DNA of 64,000 nucleotides from Bromus sterilis. Its lineage: Eukaryota; Streptophyta; Magnoliopsida; Poales; Poaceae. The position numbers and the translations under genes were made by a program. The stretch covers positions 122,802,501 to 122,866,500 of the forward strand of contig OX465596.1 of the NCBI GenBank assembly GCA_950022295.1, in the 5' to 3' direction. A model generated the notes under the pieces. It searched no databases. It was not told where the DNA came from and saw nothing but the letters and a program-made list of their open reading frames with translations. Shown piece after piece: positions 1 through 11,613 of the stretch (its first letter is position 1; the number at the start of each line of letters is the position of its first letter).

Positions 1-2421
1 CATACACAAATGGCTCGACTTCTGTGGAACTCTTTCAAAGGCAGAATGGGGGTCACTCAAGGCATCAACATGATGTTTGACTTGCCATCCTTAGTACAAC
101 CTGTCTTGGGCCTAGAGGATTTGTATCTGCCCTTTTCCAAGTCTGAAATTGAACAGGTCCTCAAAGAGTTACCTACATATAGGGCCCCTGGCCCTGATGG
201 ATTTAATGATCTCTTTCTCAAGAAATGTTGGCACATTGTTGAGAATGATTTTCTGGATCTCATCCAACAGTTTGCCTCTGGTCAGCTTAAGCTGGAATGT
301 CTGAATGGATCTCTTATTGACCTAATCCCTAAAATGCTTTCACCTGAAGGACCCAATGAATTCAGGCCAATTTCTCTGACCAATACATGTCTGAAGTTTC
401 TGAATAAATTGTTGGCTAACAGGTTACAGAAGGTTATTCTTCAATGTATCCATTTAAACCAGTATGGATTTCTGAAATCTAGATCCATTCAGGATTGCTT
501 GGCTTGGGATTTTGAATATATCCACTAGTGCAAACAATTTCAGCTCCCTTTACTCATTCTCAAGCTGTACTTTGCCAAGGCTTTTCACACCATTGAACAT
601 GAGGTCATCTTACAAATCCTTAAACATAAAGGGTTCAGTGAAACTTGGATTGGCCCGGTAAAACAGATTCTGACCTCTGGTTCATCCTCTATCCTGCTCA
701 ATGGATTCCCTGGCAAATAGTTCTACTGCAGGAGAGGGGTCAGGCAAGGAGATCCTCTCTCCCCCCTCTTGTTTGTTTTGTCTGCTGATCTGCTCCAGTC
801 CATTGTTAATCAAATGCTGAATGCTGGGGTCCTAACTCTACCAATTCCTTCACAGGATCCTTTCTATCCCATCATACAATATGCTGATGATACAATTCTT
901 GTGGTCCCTGCCAAGTACGATCAGCTTCTTGCCCTCAAAGAAATGCTCATAAGATTCCATGCTTCTACTGGACTGAAAGTGAATTTCAATAAATCTTCAA
1001 TGATTCCTTTGAATGTTCCTACAGAGGAGGCTGATAGGCTGGCTGCTACTTTTGGTTGCTCCATTGGCCATATGCCCTTCACATATTTGGGCCTACCAAT
1101 GGGCACTACTAAGCCAAAAATTCAAGATCTCATGCCTCTTGTAGATAGAGTTGAAAGGAGGCTCACTGCTAGTTCTGCAATGTTAAACCAGGGGGCTAGA
1201 TTGCAGCTGATTAATTCTGTCATCTCTTGCCTGCCAATCTATCATCTCTGTTCCTTGTCCATTCCTCAAGGAATTATAAAGAAGCTAGAGAGAATTCAAA
1301 GGCAGTGTCTATGGAGAGGCAACTCTGATTCATAGAGGAAATCGCTTGCTGCCTGGGACTTGGTATGCATGCCTAAAAGCAAAGGTGGCATGGGAATCAT
1401 GAACCTTCAGCTCCAAAACAAAACCCTACTACTGAAGCACCTTCACAAATTCTACAACAAGGATGACATCCCTTGGGTCTCTCTCATCTGGAAATCTTAT
1501 TACAATGGTAATGTCCCACATGCCACTGTAATGTGTGGTTCTTTCTGGTGGAAGGACATCCTTAAACTTGCTGATCTGTACAGGCCCGTGGTCTCCATCC
1601 AGGTCAATGTTAGAGACTCTCTGATGTTTTGGTCTGATCGCTGGATTTTGAATAGCTCTCATAGACCTCTAAAAGGCAGATTCCCACATTTATTCTCATT
1701 TGTGAAATATGAAAAATTGTCTGTACAAGATTTCACCACTGCTATTGAGGTTAGCTCCCTATTCTATCTGCCACTATCACAACAGGCTGCAGCTGAGTTG
1801 GAAATCTTGAATCACTGGTTGCACAATTTTCACCTCTCCAGCTCTGATAAGGATATCTGGACTTGGCCTGGTCTTCATGGATACATTGCTAAAAGTTTCT
1901 ATATGCTTATGCATTCACATCTACCTGATGATGCAATTTGTAAATGGCTACGGAAAAGCAAATGCACTATGAAGATAAAGGTTTTTGGATGGTTGTTACT
2001 GTTTGATAGGCTGAATACAAAGGACCTTCTGGTCAGGAGACACTGGAGGTCTCCACAGGAGGTCAATACTTGCATCATGTTTCCTACTCACACTTTGCAA
2101 GACATGCTGCATCTGTTCTTCTCCTGCTCCTTTAGCTCAAGAATATGGTGCTACCTACAGATCCAATGGTCCCAAGATGGTAATCTTGTTAATAACCTCA
2201 ACCAGGCCAAAATGTCCTTTGGACATCCTTTCTTCCTAGAGGTGGTTCTCACTGCAGCCTGGTGCATTTGGACTGAGAGGAATGTCAAGGCCTTCAGGAA
2301 TGAGAGACCAACTTTCAATTCCTGGAGAAGGCACTTTGTGCATGATATCACCCTGCTTTCACATAGATTTCAGGGAGACACTAGAGATAGATTACTCTCT
2401 TGGATGAATAATCTGCAGTAA
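1..2421 (+). pseudogene. LINE ORF2 reverse transcriptase + zf-RVT domain, three in-frame stops
   Basis: One reading frame runs through the stretch and is interrupted by TAG at 526-528, 718-720 and 1333-1335; the final TAA is 2419-2421. RT landmarks in order: RAPGPDGF (about 181-204), FRPISL (about 361-378), an NQYGF block (about 457-471), motif A (about 565-590), RQGDPLSP (about 739-762), and YADD (880-891). The downstream part (about 1850-2150) resembles the zf-RVT region of plant LINEs, with spaced Trp, His and Cys residues. The first catalytic aspartate of motif A reads Tyr (LYFAKAFH), so the enzyme would be dead even without the stops. The stops are all TAG; the first sits where Gln would be expected, consistent with C-to-T decay. 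The N-terminal endonuclease is not in the window. Confidence 0.88.
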
Positions 2422-2502
2422 ACTGTATAGGTAAGTTTTTTATTTTTACCTTGCATGTAAATCCCTTGTACCCCTTTGTGAACTTTTTGTTCTCCCTTCT
2501 GC

Positions 2503-2508
2503 AATAAA
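2503..2508 (+). other. LINE poly(A) signal AATAAA
   Basis: AATAAA lies about 80 bases after the ORF2 stop and about 35 bases before the A-rich terminus, the expected position for the 3' end of a LINE transcript. Confidence 0.5.
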
Positions 2509-2549
2509 ATACTGTGGAGCTCATGCTTCACAGTTCTTAAAGTAAAAAA

Positions 2550-3014
2550 AATATATTTTTTCTCCACTGGAAATAAAGATAATCTTGAAGAGCTACTGTT
2601 TCTCAAGATTTCCAAAAAGGTTTTGCAAAGAAAAAGCAAGCTTAAGGTTTGCAAACCGATGAAAACGCAAAACGTGGCAGAATATGTGAAAACAGACCAA
2701 CAGGTAGTAAATAATATTTTCGGGATACTTCTGCAACTCAAATCAAAAAACTCCAAACAGACGCACGAAAGTTAATTGTATAGAGCATACTGTCAAAACA
2801 ATTCAGATAAAAAAGATGATCTCGTGATTTATGGCCAATTTTTCCGTCAAGGGGACATAATCTGTTTCTTGCAATCGGAGGCTAAAACTTGGCACAAAGA
2901 TTGAAAATAAAGATACAATTATGTTGATACAGTAGTAACAAGCATCGAGACCACTAAAACTGAAAGTAAAAACACCTTGGGTTGGCTCCAAACAAGCGCT
3001 TTCTTTTATGCCTT
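2550..3014 (-). other. 3' noncoding internal region of element D
   Basis: There is no convincing ORF. The sequence is clearly homologous, in the same orientation, to the end of the window (about 63700-64000); for example both share the block around the AAAAGCAAGCTTAAGG motif. This identifies it as the region downstream of the protease ORF in a minus-strand Gypsy family shared by D and C. Confidence 0.75.
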
Positions 3015-4315
3015 TTAGCTAGGCATGATACAAGAAAATAAAGTTTTATCAATATCAAAAGAATAGCTTGCCTGTGTAAGGGACTCATAAGGTAACTTGA
3101 TCTTCTTTCGAGGGAAGTGTTCCATTCCCTTTTTGAGGGGGAATTGAAATCTTATGGTCCCCTCTATCATGTCAATAATAGCACCAACGGTGCAAAGAAA
3201 AGGATGTACCAAAGTAATTGGACATGAGGGATCACACTCAATGTCCTTGACAAGAAAATCAACGGGAACATAATTATCATTGACAATAATAAGAACATCA
3301 TCAATCCTCCCTGAAGGTTTCTTTACGGAAGAATCAACGAGACGAACACCAAAAGAACATGTATCGAAAGGTTTCAAATTGAGCATATCATACATTCTTT
3401 TGGGCATAACGGAGGCACTAGCTTCAACATCACATAAAGCATAGCAAGAGAAGTTATTCAATTTAATTTTGACTATGGGATCCCAACCATCTTCTAGCAT
3501 CCTAGGAGTGGAAGCCTCAAGTTTGAGCTTCTCCTCCCTAGCTTTGATAAGATCATTGGTAATATGCTCGGTGAAGGCAATGTTAAGTGTGCTAGTGTGG
3601 CGGTCTTTAGCCATTCTTTGCAAAAAGGTGATAACTTCAGAAAGACTACAATTATCAAAATCAATTTCATCGTTATTAATAAAAATTGTATTGTCATCTT
3701 CTATATTTGATTTGCTTTCTATTATAAGAGTTTGGACGTCTTCCCAAGTTTGGGGACGTGTAGGAGAAACTTCAAACCAGGGCTCAAATTTCTTTCCAAG
3801 GAGACCATGCCATGGGCATAATTCTCTATCATAACAAACATAGTGTAACAGCCCGAGATTTTCACCATAATTTAAAAGTTTGTTTGTTGCTTTATTTTGT
3901 TTCTTGTTAGAATTGTTTGCAGTATTTGCTTTGCCAATTTATTAATCGGTGATTATATTTCCCCCTCCTTCTCGTACCAGCATGCGTGACCGAACCATTC
4001 CACCATGGCACACGACCTTTTGCGACACCGGGTTTCACCCGAGCACCGTCGCAACTTCCGGCACAAGACCAGCCATCGCCATCGGAACGAAAACACCATT
4101 TATTTAATAAAGAAATTATTTTATTGGGCGTCGGAAAATGTTCTCCGAACATTATCGAAGTGAGGTAGAAGTGACCGGCTCGTTGCGCAGAGCGCGTTGT
4201 TCAAAGTTTTACCCGAATCAGAGGTGGTATGGACTCTCGGCAGTCAGAAACGTAAACATCGGGCGCGAGAGAGAGAAACCGATGGTGTTTGCGTAAACAC
4301 GCGAGCCAACCTGGG

Positions 4316-4324
4316 CTATAAATA
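4316..4324 (+). promoter_or_regulatory. TATA-like box of the solo LTR
   Basis: CTATAAATA lies in a plausible U3/R position, about 470 bases into the plus-oriented LTR, followed by a pyrimidine-rich leader. The call rests on motif and position only. Confidence 0.45.
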
Positions 4325-6683
4325 GATCCCACTCTCTCCCACCCATTTTAGGGTTTCCCGTAACACAAAATTTGTAGCCACCCCCTCTAATATTCCAGAT
4401 CTGCCCAACTCCCCTCCAGATTTTCGAAACCCTAGCCCAGGCCAATCCCATCCGCCAGCTCTGGTCAGCAAGTGCTCAGATCTTGCCACCCGAGCCTCCT
4501 AGCCAGCCACCACTGAATCCGGCCCCCGCTGGGCCGGATAAGCCGCCGCTAGGCCCGTCGCGGCTCATCTTCTGCCGCCGCCAATCCTCGTCCCCGCCGC
4601 CGTGCACCTCCCCGCTGGCCGCCGCGCTTCGGTGAGGCCGCCGTCCACCCCGTGCCTCTCCTCCTCTTCTTCTCTCCCTCGTATTCTCTCTGCCCGCAGA
4701 AAGAAGCCGCCATGGCCGTCTGTGGAGGCTGAGCTCACCGTCCCTGCCGATGTAGAAGCCCCGAGCGCCGCCGTGGACCTCTCAGTACCAGATCCGCGCG
4801 GCCGCCAGTGGGATCCGGCCGCCCCTCGCCTGCATGTGGTCACGGTGTCGCGCCGGAAGCCGGTCGTCGCCGCCGCAGGGGCTCCCCCGGTCGAGACCCG
4901 CTCGGTCTCTCGCGTGGGCCGGCCTGCACCAGTGCGACAGCACGCCCCGTGGCCCAACTTCGTCCTCGGCCCGATGCGCCAGCAACGCCCATGGCGCACG
5001 CGCGCTATGCCTTTCCCCTCCGCCGACTTGGGCCGAGCCCAGAGGTGAGGCGCCCCTGCTTCCTCTTTTTTCTATTTTTCTGTGATGTTGGGCTCGGCCC
5101 ATGTGCTATGTGACGTCTGTGTGCGAGCTTTAGTTATTCTGCGGTTACGTGTATAGGCCCAGTAGTGCTGTTTCGGCCCAGTGAGTGTTTAGCAATTATC
5201 TGCACATTAATTAAATTACAGAAAAATATAGGATTTTGCGACGCGTTTAACATGAAACTTGATTATTTTTCTGTGTAGATTAATAAAATGTGCTCCTTTT
5301 CCATGTTCGCACTTGTCTACATGTTGTTTTACTGTTATTTACATGCCATGCCACTATAAATGTAATAGGCCATAACTTTTTAATCGTTGCTCCAATAAAA
5401 AAGTTCTTTACATGTAACTTGACTAGAATTTCATGTAGATTGGGATTGTGCTATTGTTTGCTGTTGTTAACCAATCTAAAATATGGTTTAGGGCAGAACA
5501 GTGCCAAATACTTAAATCGTCATGGGGTACTTAGTGATATGCCATGTTAACAACCTTTGCTCATGTTGTGTATATAAACAACTTGAACCATTCTAAATGT
5601 GCGGTATCATCGTGTGTGACGAGTACTCCACTTAACCTGTTAGTAACCGCTCTCGACGGTATATGAGATATCGAAGTGCGTTGCCTCGTGTTGCCTTCTT
5701 GTTGTTGCTTGCTCGTGATTTCTTCATAGTAATAGATGCTTGCTCGTCGATTGTCTTTCAAGTGTTTCCTTCTTGTGTGCCCCTGCGGTTACATTCGGAG
5801 ATGATGAGAGCTTACGATCGGCTACACCTTTGACTTTGTCTTCTCATCAGGTAAGGGGGAGCATATATCATGCTTATAACTTTCAGCTCACTTGTGCCTA
5901 GGTATATGATAGAACGATTGCTTGATCCTACCACCTAATATTTATCCCTCTCAAATAAACCCAACAACCATGTCCTCCACATCCCAGCAAACCTTTGTTT
6001 GTCCATGTACCTTGCTTGCTTAACCACTGCTTAGTATGCATGCTGAGGATGCTACTTATGTTATCCTGTTACTCCTTGGATTGGGCTATCACACTATTAT
6101 ATATTTGTGGATGATGTGATTATTATAATGTGGACTACACTCTGACGAAGGATGGAAGGTCTAGGCTATCCCGCCCCGATGCTTTGTTCCATTCGAGTCA
6201 CCTAGGACCCGAGTTTCGGGTATTGTGTCTCTTGACGATCGTGCCTAACCGCGTGTGGGATTCTATGGGGTCCCCTATTCTTACCTACCTAGCTTCAAAC
6301 ATTTCTAGTGGTGGCCCAAGCTGATTTACCATTTGAAAACCGCATGCATAACTGGTTTGCAGCCAGTGGATTCAAAAAAAACCGGACCAGTGGGATGGTA
6401 TATCCTATTGGTCCACAGTTGGCCGGCGAGGGCCATGTCATGGTATATGACACGGTAACCCAAACCCAGTTGAGATGGAAGAGTCTGGTCCGAGAGCGCG
6501 ACCGACTTTTGGATTGGGTGCCGACTCCCCGGGGCCACTCGGATTTTTTCGTTGTTAGTTAGAGGGACTCTGACGTTCATGAGTTTCAGGCTTCTTCATA
6601 CAGCCAAGCGGAAACTGTGTGTAGATGCGAAGCTTATAATGGGCAGTTGGTACACCTTTGCAGGGTTAAATATTTTCGAGAAA

Positions 6684-6695
6684 CCGTGTCCACGG
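6684..6695 (+). promoter_or_regulatory. Conserved LTR dyad CCGTG-TC-CACGG (solo LTR copy)
   Basis: This is a 5+5 bp inverted repeat, preceded by a TGCAGGGTTAAATATTTTCG block and followed by TTATGGACGACT. The same module occurs in K's LTRs (15369-15380, 25042-25053) and, on the minus strand, in E's LTR (47396-47407). Function is unknown. Confidence 0.6.
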
Positions 6696-7544
6696 TTATG
6701 GACGACTTGAGACCTACTCCTTGTTCATAGACAACAACAACTGAGATAATTATAATAACTTGATCAACATGTGTGTGCCTTGACTGATTCTTTTTAGTCG
6801 GGATGCAAAGGGGAGGACAAGGATAGGATAGGTGTTATGCTTGCGTAAGTAGCTGATATCAAGACTTGTTGGAGGCAATTACTCATCGAATGGTTGGTTC
6901 GAATCTTACTCTAAATAGATCGTTATACACTTATATAATTCTAGTGCGGCTGCAATCTCAACCACTAACCCCATCTTACCGTGAGAAGGTAGTTACAAGA
7001 CTTGTTGATATAGCTCACCCCCTTCTTCTCTCTTTTATGTACGTTATGAAAACGATTGTGGACTACAGAGGAGCTCGGCAACCCTTCGCGGAGAGTCGAC
7101 GATGACTAGTTAGGCGGATCCCGGCGGAGAGCCTGGACCCGTGTGGTTACGTGATTTGTGTGTTTTACCTTTGCCAATAGGCATTTGATTGTAGTCTATA
7201 CTCAAACATGTATCTTCCGCTGATGTATTGTATTAAGGCAGTTGTATGCCTATTGTATGAGATGTTGTATCCTTGTAGCTGTAATGTTGTGATATGATGT
7301 TGGAAATCCGAGGCATATGGCAGTGTCATATGTCGCGGTGGGACCGATATGTGCTTCATCCCCGGATCTGGATGGAAACGTCTAGATCTGGAACAATACC
7401 GCATATCGGGCCTTACACATAGTCACAAGGCCTATTACTTTTATAGATCCCCACAGTGGTAACTAGAGCAATAGAAGAGCTGGTAAAGTCATTGTTGTTG
7501 TGACTAGTGAACTCACCCAACTTAGTGTTTTCCGTGGAACCCAT

Positions 7545-7660
7545 ACTAACAACAAGCAAGAACAAGGCAAACATTTTTTTGTGATTTTTAATAAAGGACA
7601 CTAAGATAAAAACTAGTAAGTAAAATAACAAGACTAAAAATCAAAGATAAAAGATAGTGT
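7545..7660 (-). other. 5' leader fragment of element D
   Basis: This is the part of D's untranslated leader between its ORF start (7544) and the Copia insertion (TSD GCAAC 7661-7665). Across the Copia element the leader continues for about 20 bases (31984-32001) to D's primer-binding site. Confidence 0.7.
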
Positions 7661-7665
7661 GCAAC

Positions 7666-8552
7666 TGTTGGGTCTCGCAGCAGAAAACAATAATTTTTCT
7701 AACTAGCGTCGCCCTTAACCCAAGATCTATCTAGCTGTAATGCTGTAACGGAAAGACTTGCGGAAACATACCTTGGGGTGTAGTTCGTTGCGCGGGAAAC
7801 GTTCCCGCAAACGTGGTTGATGTAGCCGATCAAGAATCACAGCCCCCTGGCTGTGCTGAGCACCCGGATGGGTGTAGTGCCACATGTGTAGCACCTCGTA
7901 GTACTCGCACACATACGAGACTCGATGACGACCTCCGTTCTCCGATCCAGCGAAGGTGGCGGAAGCAGACCTCCGGAACCAGAGTTGCAGCAACACGACG
8001 GCGTGCGTATAGTGGAGACATCCCCAACCCAGTGCAGACTCCAAACAAGGGGAGTCCGCTCATAGGAGGGAGAAATAGGGAGAGAGAAATCTACAGAATT
8101 TATCTGTATTTTTCTGGAATTTTCTGTGTTGAAAAAGGGCTACCCACCACATCAATATATAGGGGAAAACCGGGGTGCAATGCCTGTCAACTAGCGATGT
8201 GGTACTAAACATAGTACCACATGCTAGTTGCATGCGCATGGCCGGCCAAGGCCTATGGCCGTGGTAGTGCATGGCGTGGTGGCCATGGTGGCCACTTGGC
8301 CACATGGGCCCCATGGCCCATGGCGCCCAACAACCCCTTTTTTTTATTTTTTTATTTTTCTTTCTTTCTTCTTTCTTTAAAGAAAAAACAAAAAACTAAA
8401 AGAATATTATTCCATTAATTATTTAAATTATATTTTAATATTTAATTCACTTAATTAAATAATAAAACATATTCAAATAACTTTCCGAACAATTCGGAAC
8501 CACGAAACTTTTCCGTCTCCCCTCCGAACCGATTTTGGAGTTCTCTTGAGCA
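7666..8552 (-). repeat. LTR-L of Copia A (truncated 3' LTR)
   Basis: It matches the first about 890 bases of LTR-M and LTR-R, including the TATA-like box near 8153-8162 (minus strand) and a GGCC/CCATGG-rich block at about 8235-8325. At about 8550 the LTR sequence switches to gag sequence across a short CTCT overlap, so the rest of the LTR and most of the adjoining internal region are deleted. Confidence 0.85.
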
Positions 8553-8655
8553 CAGTCCTAAGGTATAAGTACCAATCAACGAAATTTGAACCATCATCTT
8601 TAAGTCTTTCACCACGTAAGAAAGTAACAAATCCATGATACTGATTCATGTCCAT
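8553..8655 (-). pseudogene. Copia gag start, truncated (left unit of A)
   Basis: It begins with ATG at 8655 (MDMNQYHG) and encodes roughly the first 35 residues of the same gag seen intact to residue about 130 at 28754-29152. It is then fused out of context to LTR sequence at the 8550 deletion junction. Confidence 0.7.
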
Positions 8656-9710
8656 TTTAATTTTCTGCAAAATATTTGCAAGGAAAACAATTAAGACTAG
8701 TTCATAACATTGAGTTCATAATAATCATATTATAGATGAGCTCACACTAAAACAATCATCCCTAAGAAGTTTTAGTGATTACATGATCCAGATTCACTAT
8801 CCGTCCTCGAATATCACAACGGCCGACGGATTAGTTTCAAAGGTAGACAACTAGTTTTTGCGATCACATCCTATATGTGACTCATGCTCGATATTTCGAT
8901 CTCTAGTATTCCGAGGCCATATCTACATATGCTAGGCTCGCCAAATTGAACTTAGTGTTATATGCTGCTTAGCAAGGCCATATCGACATATGCTAGGCTT
9001 GCCAGGCCCAACCTCATGCGAACTCTAATGTATGTATGACACCCGATCGTCACGGCCTGCCTATCATAAAGAGAACCTTCCAGATGGTGCACACTTCGGT
9101 AGAATACTTATGTTTGGCATTTTATAAGGGATCATCTTATTTTATGCTACCGTCGTGTATGCTATACTAGCATGTTTCAAGATGTATGATCATGGTGGCA
9201 CTAAGTCTACAGTGTCTCCATTTAAGTTTGTTTCATCATGATGAACGTTTACTACTTTCTAGTAACACATAGCAAAGCTATCACTACATCAAGATTAAGC
9301 AAACAACAATAGCCCCCTCTACAATAAAAAGTTAGACGCCTCTATTTTGTATATTGCATGTTTTACGTGGAAGCTAGGGATTTTCATAGATCAACCGTTT
9401 CTACGAATATCGAACCACAACGCTGATTATAGATTGTCTCTATTACACCCCGTACGGGGCCGTCCGTTGCAAATTACATATCCGCTAAAGTAAGAGAGAC
9501 AGACCCCCCCAGAGCCACTTTATACGGTACAAGCCGTATGTCAAGCGTGGAACCAGTCTCACGTAAGCGTACACGTAAGTTCGGTCGGGGGCCGCTTCAT
9601 CAAACAATGCCACAGATATAACAAGTACACGTGAGAGGGTAACAATCGTAGAATAAACGCCCACATCCCCGATGTGTTCTAACCGTACAACAATACGAAG
9701 CATAGATCTA
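8656..9710 (-). other. Leader (5' UTR) of Copia A, left unit
   Basis: About 1.05 kb without coding potential, nearly identical to 29153-30210. It holds two copies of a CATAT-N4-ATATG inverted repeat (around 8925 and 8982) inside an imperfect short duplication that includes ATATGCTAGGC. Confidence 0.75.
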
Positions 9711-9723
9711 GCTCATGATACCA
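9711..9723 (-). other. Primer-binding site of Copia A, left unit (tRNA-iMet type)
   Basis: On the minus strand it reads TGGTATCATGAGC directly after the LTR-M terminus with a one-base spacer. This matches the initiator-Met-type PBS (TGGTATCAGAGC) used by most plant Copia elements, and shows that LTR-M acted as a 5' LTR for the left unit. Confidence 0.85.
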
Positions 9724-9724
9724 C

Positions 9725-11406
9725 TGTTGGGTCTCGCAGCAGAAAACAATAATTTTTCTAACTAGCGTCGCCCTTCACCCAAGATCTATCTAGTTGTAAT
9801 GCTGTAACCGAAAGACTTGCGGAAACATACCTCGGGGTGTAGTCCGTTGCGCGGGAATCGTTCCCGCAAACGTGGTTGATGTAGCCGATCAAGGTTCACA
9901 GCCCCCTGGCTTTGTTGAGCACCCGGATGGGTGTAGTGCCACACGTGTAGCACCTCGTAATACTCGCACACATACGAGACTCGATGACGACCTCTGTTCT
10001 CGATCCAACGAAGGTGGCGGAAGCAGACCTCCGGAACCAGAGTTGCAGCAGCACGACGACGTGCGTATAGTGGAGACATCCCCAACCCAGTGAAGACTCC
10101 AAACAAAGGGAGTCGCTCAAAGGAGGGAGAAATAGGGAGAGAGAGATCTACATAATTTATCTGTATTTTTCTGAAATTTTCTGTGTTGAAAAAGGGCTAC
10201 CCACCACATCTATATATAGGGGTAAACCGAGGTGCAATGCCTGTCAACTAGCGATGTGGTACTAACCATAGTACCACATGCTAGTTGCATGCGCATGGCC
10301 GGCCAAGGCCTATGGCCGTGGTGGTGCATGGCGTGGTGGCCATGGTGGCCACTTGGCCACATGGGCCCCATGGCCCATGGCGCCCACCAACCCCTTTTTT
10401 TTCTTTTTTTTCTTTCTTCTTTCTTTAAAGAAAAAAAAACTAAAAGAATATTATTCCATTAATTATTTAAATTAAATTTTAATATTTAATTCACTTAATT
10501 AAAGAATAAAACATATTCAAATAACTTTCCGAACAATTCGGAACCACGGAACTTTTACGTCTCCCCTCCGAACCGATTTCGAAGTTCTCTCTCATTCTCC
10601 GGTAACTCCGATAGTTACGAAAAGGTCTCCGATGTCATCGAGCCCTTAAGTGTGTTACCCTACAGTCCGAGAACACTCCAGTCATGATCGAGACAAAGGC
10701 TACGGCCAATGATCAATAGCGGGACCTGGATGCCCATAATGACCCCTGTGCATTCCGGAAGTAACCGATTGAACCATACACGTTGTATACCATTCCCTTT
10801 GTCACGCGATACTAGATTAGTCCAAGATTTGATCAACTGCATCCAATGCATTAGTTCTATCTTGTTACCGACAAATCTTATTCACTCGTTCCGTGATATT
10901 CATCCTTGTGACCTAGTCACACGCTGCGCAGCTTTATGGATGCAATCTCACCGAGTTGGCCATGAAGTATCTTTCCATTATATGGATTGACAAATCCCGC
11001 TCTTGAATCAACACTCCTCAACATATCCCATCGGATAGCCCAACATACACCTTTATGGTCACCATGTTTCAGTGTGACGGTTAATGCACTCAAAGCATTC
11101 TCAGAAGATAGCAATTATGCGTGATCTCACGGTCAAAGGAACAGGCTACTACGTTCTGTAATTACAACACTGAACATTTACAATTTGATCATGTTGCAAT
11201 GCTTGCATTGGGTAATGTTCATCACGTCATTCATTCAATGAGGTGACCTTACCATCAATTGACTTGATTGTCCATGATCGTGAAACCACAATCATCAGTT
11301 GATGATAAAGCAGTCATCATGAGAGGCTGACTAGGAACTCTGGTTGTTTCTATACCACACCTGTATCATTGTTTCATTGATACAGTTCCAGCATAGTATG
11401 AAACTG
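9725..11406 (-). repeat. LTR-M of Copia A (middle LTR)
   Basis: It matches LTR-R (30225-31978) from TGTTGGGTCTCG onward, but the last about 75 bp, including the CCAACA terminus and the adjoining polypurine tract, are deleted. Beyond 11406 the sequence is 3'-internal, homologous to H at about 36000-36210. The TATA-like box is at 10210-10219 (minus strand). Confidence 0.85.
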
Positions 11407-11613
11407 CTTATGGAAGAGGTTTCGTCAACGATCTGTACCCATTCAGATTCTTATGTTCCTTTGCAACAGGTATTGGTCAACTTGCTTGATATACCCTTCA
11501 TTATCTAATAATGCTTGAATTATAAGTTTGGCGGGAGAGTGAGACTTCTTATTTTACAGTATGACAAAATGGTTTTAGTCCCTAGCACTCCCATAGTCAT
11601 GTCTACTGAAAAA
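11407..11613 (-). other. 3' internal remnant of Copia A, up to the K insertion
   Basis: It is noncoding and homologous to the region just inside the 3' LTR of Copia H (about 36000-36210), sharing for example a TTTGGCGG(T/G)AGAGTGAG block. It continues after element K at 25852. Confidence 0.7.

Larger units (their letters stand above)
1..2549 (+). mobile_element. LINE (non-LTR retrotransposon), 5'-truncated by the window edge
   Basis: The stretch carries a reverse transcriptase reading frame followed by a zf-RVT-like C-terminal domain, then a short 3' UTR with an AATAAA signal and an A-rich end near 2537-2549. No LTR is present. Homology to Gypsy element D (matched by the copy at 63700-64000) begins immediately after the A-rich tract at about 2550, so the LINE appears to have inserted into the 3' noncoding part of D. 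The left end, the endonuclease domain and the target-site duplication lie outside the window. The 3' boundary is approximate. Confidence 0.85.
3844..7417 (+). mobile_element. Solo LTR of a Tekay/Del-like Gypsy element
   Basis: The segment starts TGTAACAGCCC and ends GGGCCTTACA. It is flanked by the 5-bp target-site duplication CATAG (3839-3843 and 7418-7422). There is no primer-binding site, polypurine tract or internal domain. Long stretches, for example 6170-6720, are homologous to the LTRs of K (14860-15410), but the two are clearly different subfamilies. It probably formed by LTR-LTR recombination that removed the internal region. It contains a TATA-like box and a GC-rich block (about 4450-5110). 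The short ORFs in that block are not supported as genes. Confidence 0.9.
3015..7544 (-). pseudogene. Element D gag/retropepsin-like ORF split by a solo LTR
   Basis: The coding parts are 7544-7423 and 3838-3015 on the minus strand. Between them lie the solo LTR and its duplicated CATAG. Without the insert and one TSD copy the length would be 951 nt, a multiple of three, with no internal stop: about 316 residues ending in TAA at 3017-3015. The C-terminal part resembles the retropepsin domain of Athila-like elements (ASASVMPK, the RLVDSS block, GRIDDV, CPITLVHPFLCTVGA). The expected active-site D-S/L-G-A-S reads DVEAS (Gly to Glu), so catalytic competence is doubtful. No zinc knuckle, RT or integrase follows. 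The frame was apparently open when the LTR element inserted, so D was then young or its ORF still under constraint. The ATG at 7544 is chosen as the first Met of the conserved N-terminus (MGSTENTK). Confidence 0.75.

Noticed and set aside
4565..5113. Several ORFs on both strands of the solo LTR, including an ATG in a GCCGCCATGG context near 4705.
   Set aside because: The frame starting at that ATG ends after a few codons; the others are GC-driven openings with repetitive Arg/Pro/Ala composition and no domain.
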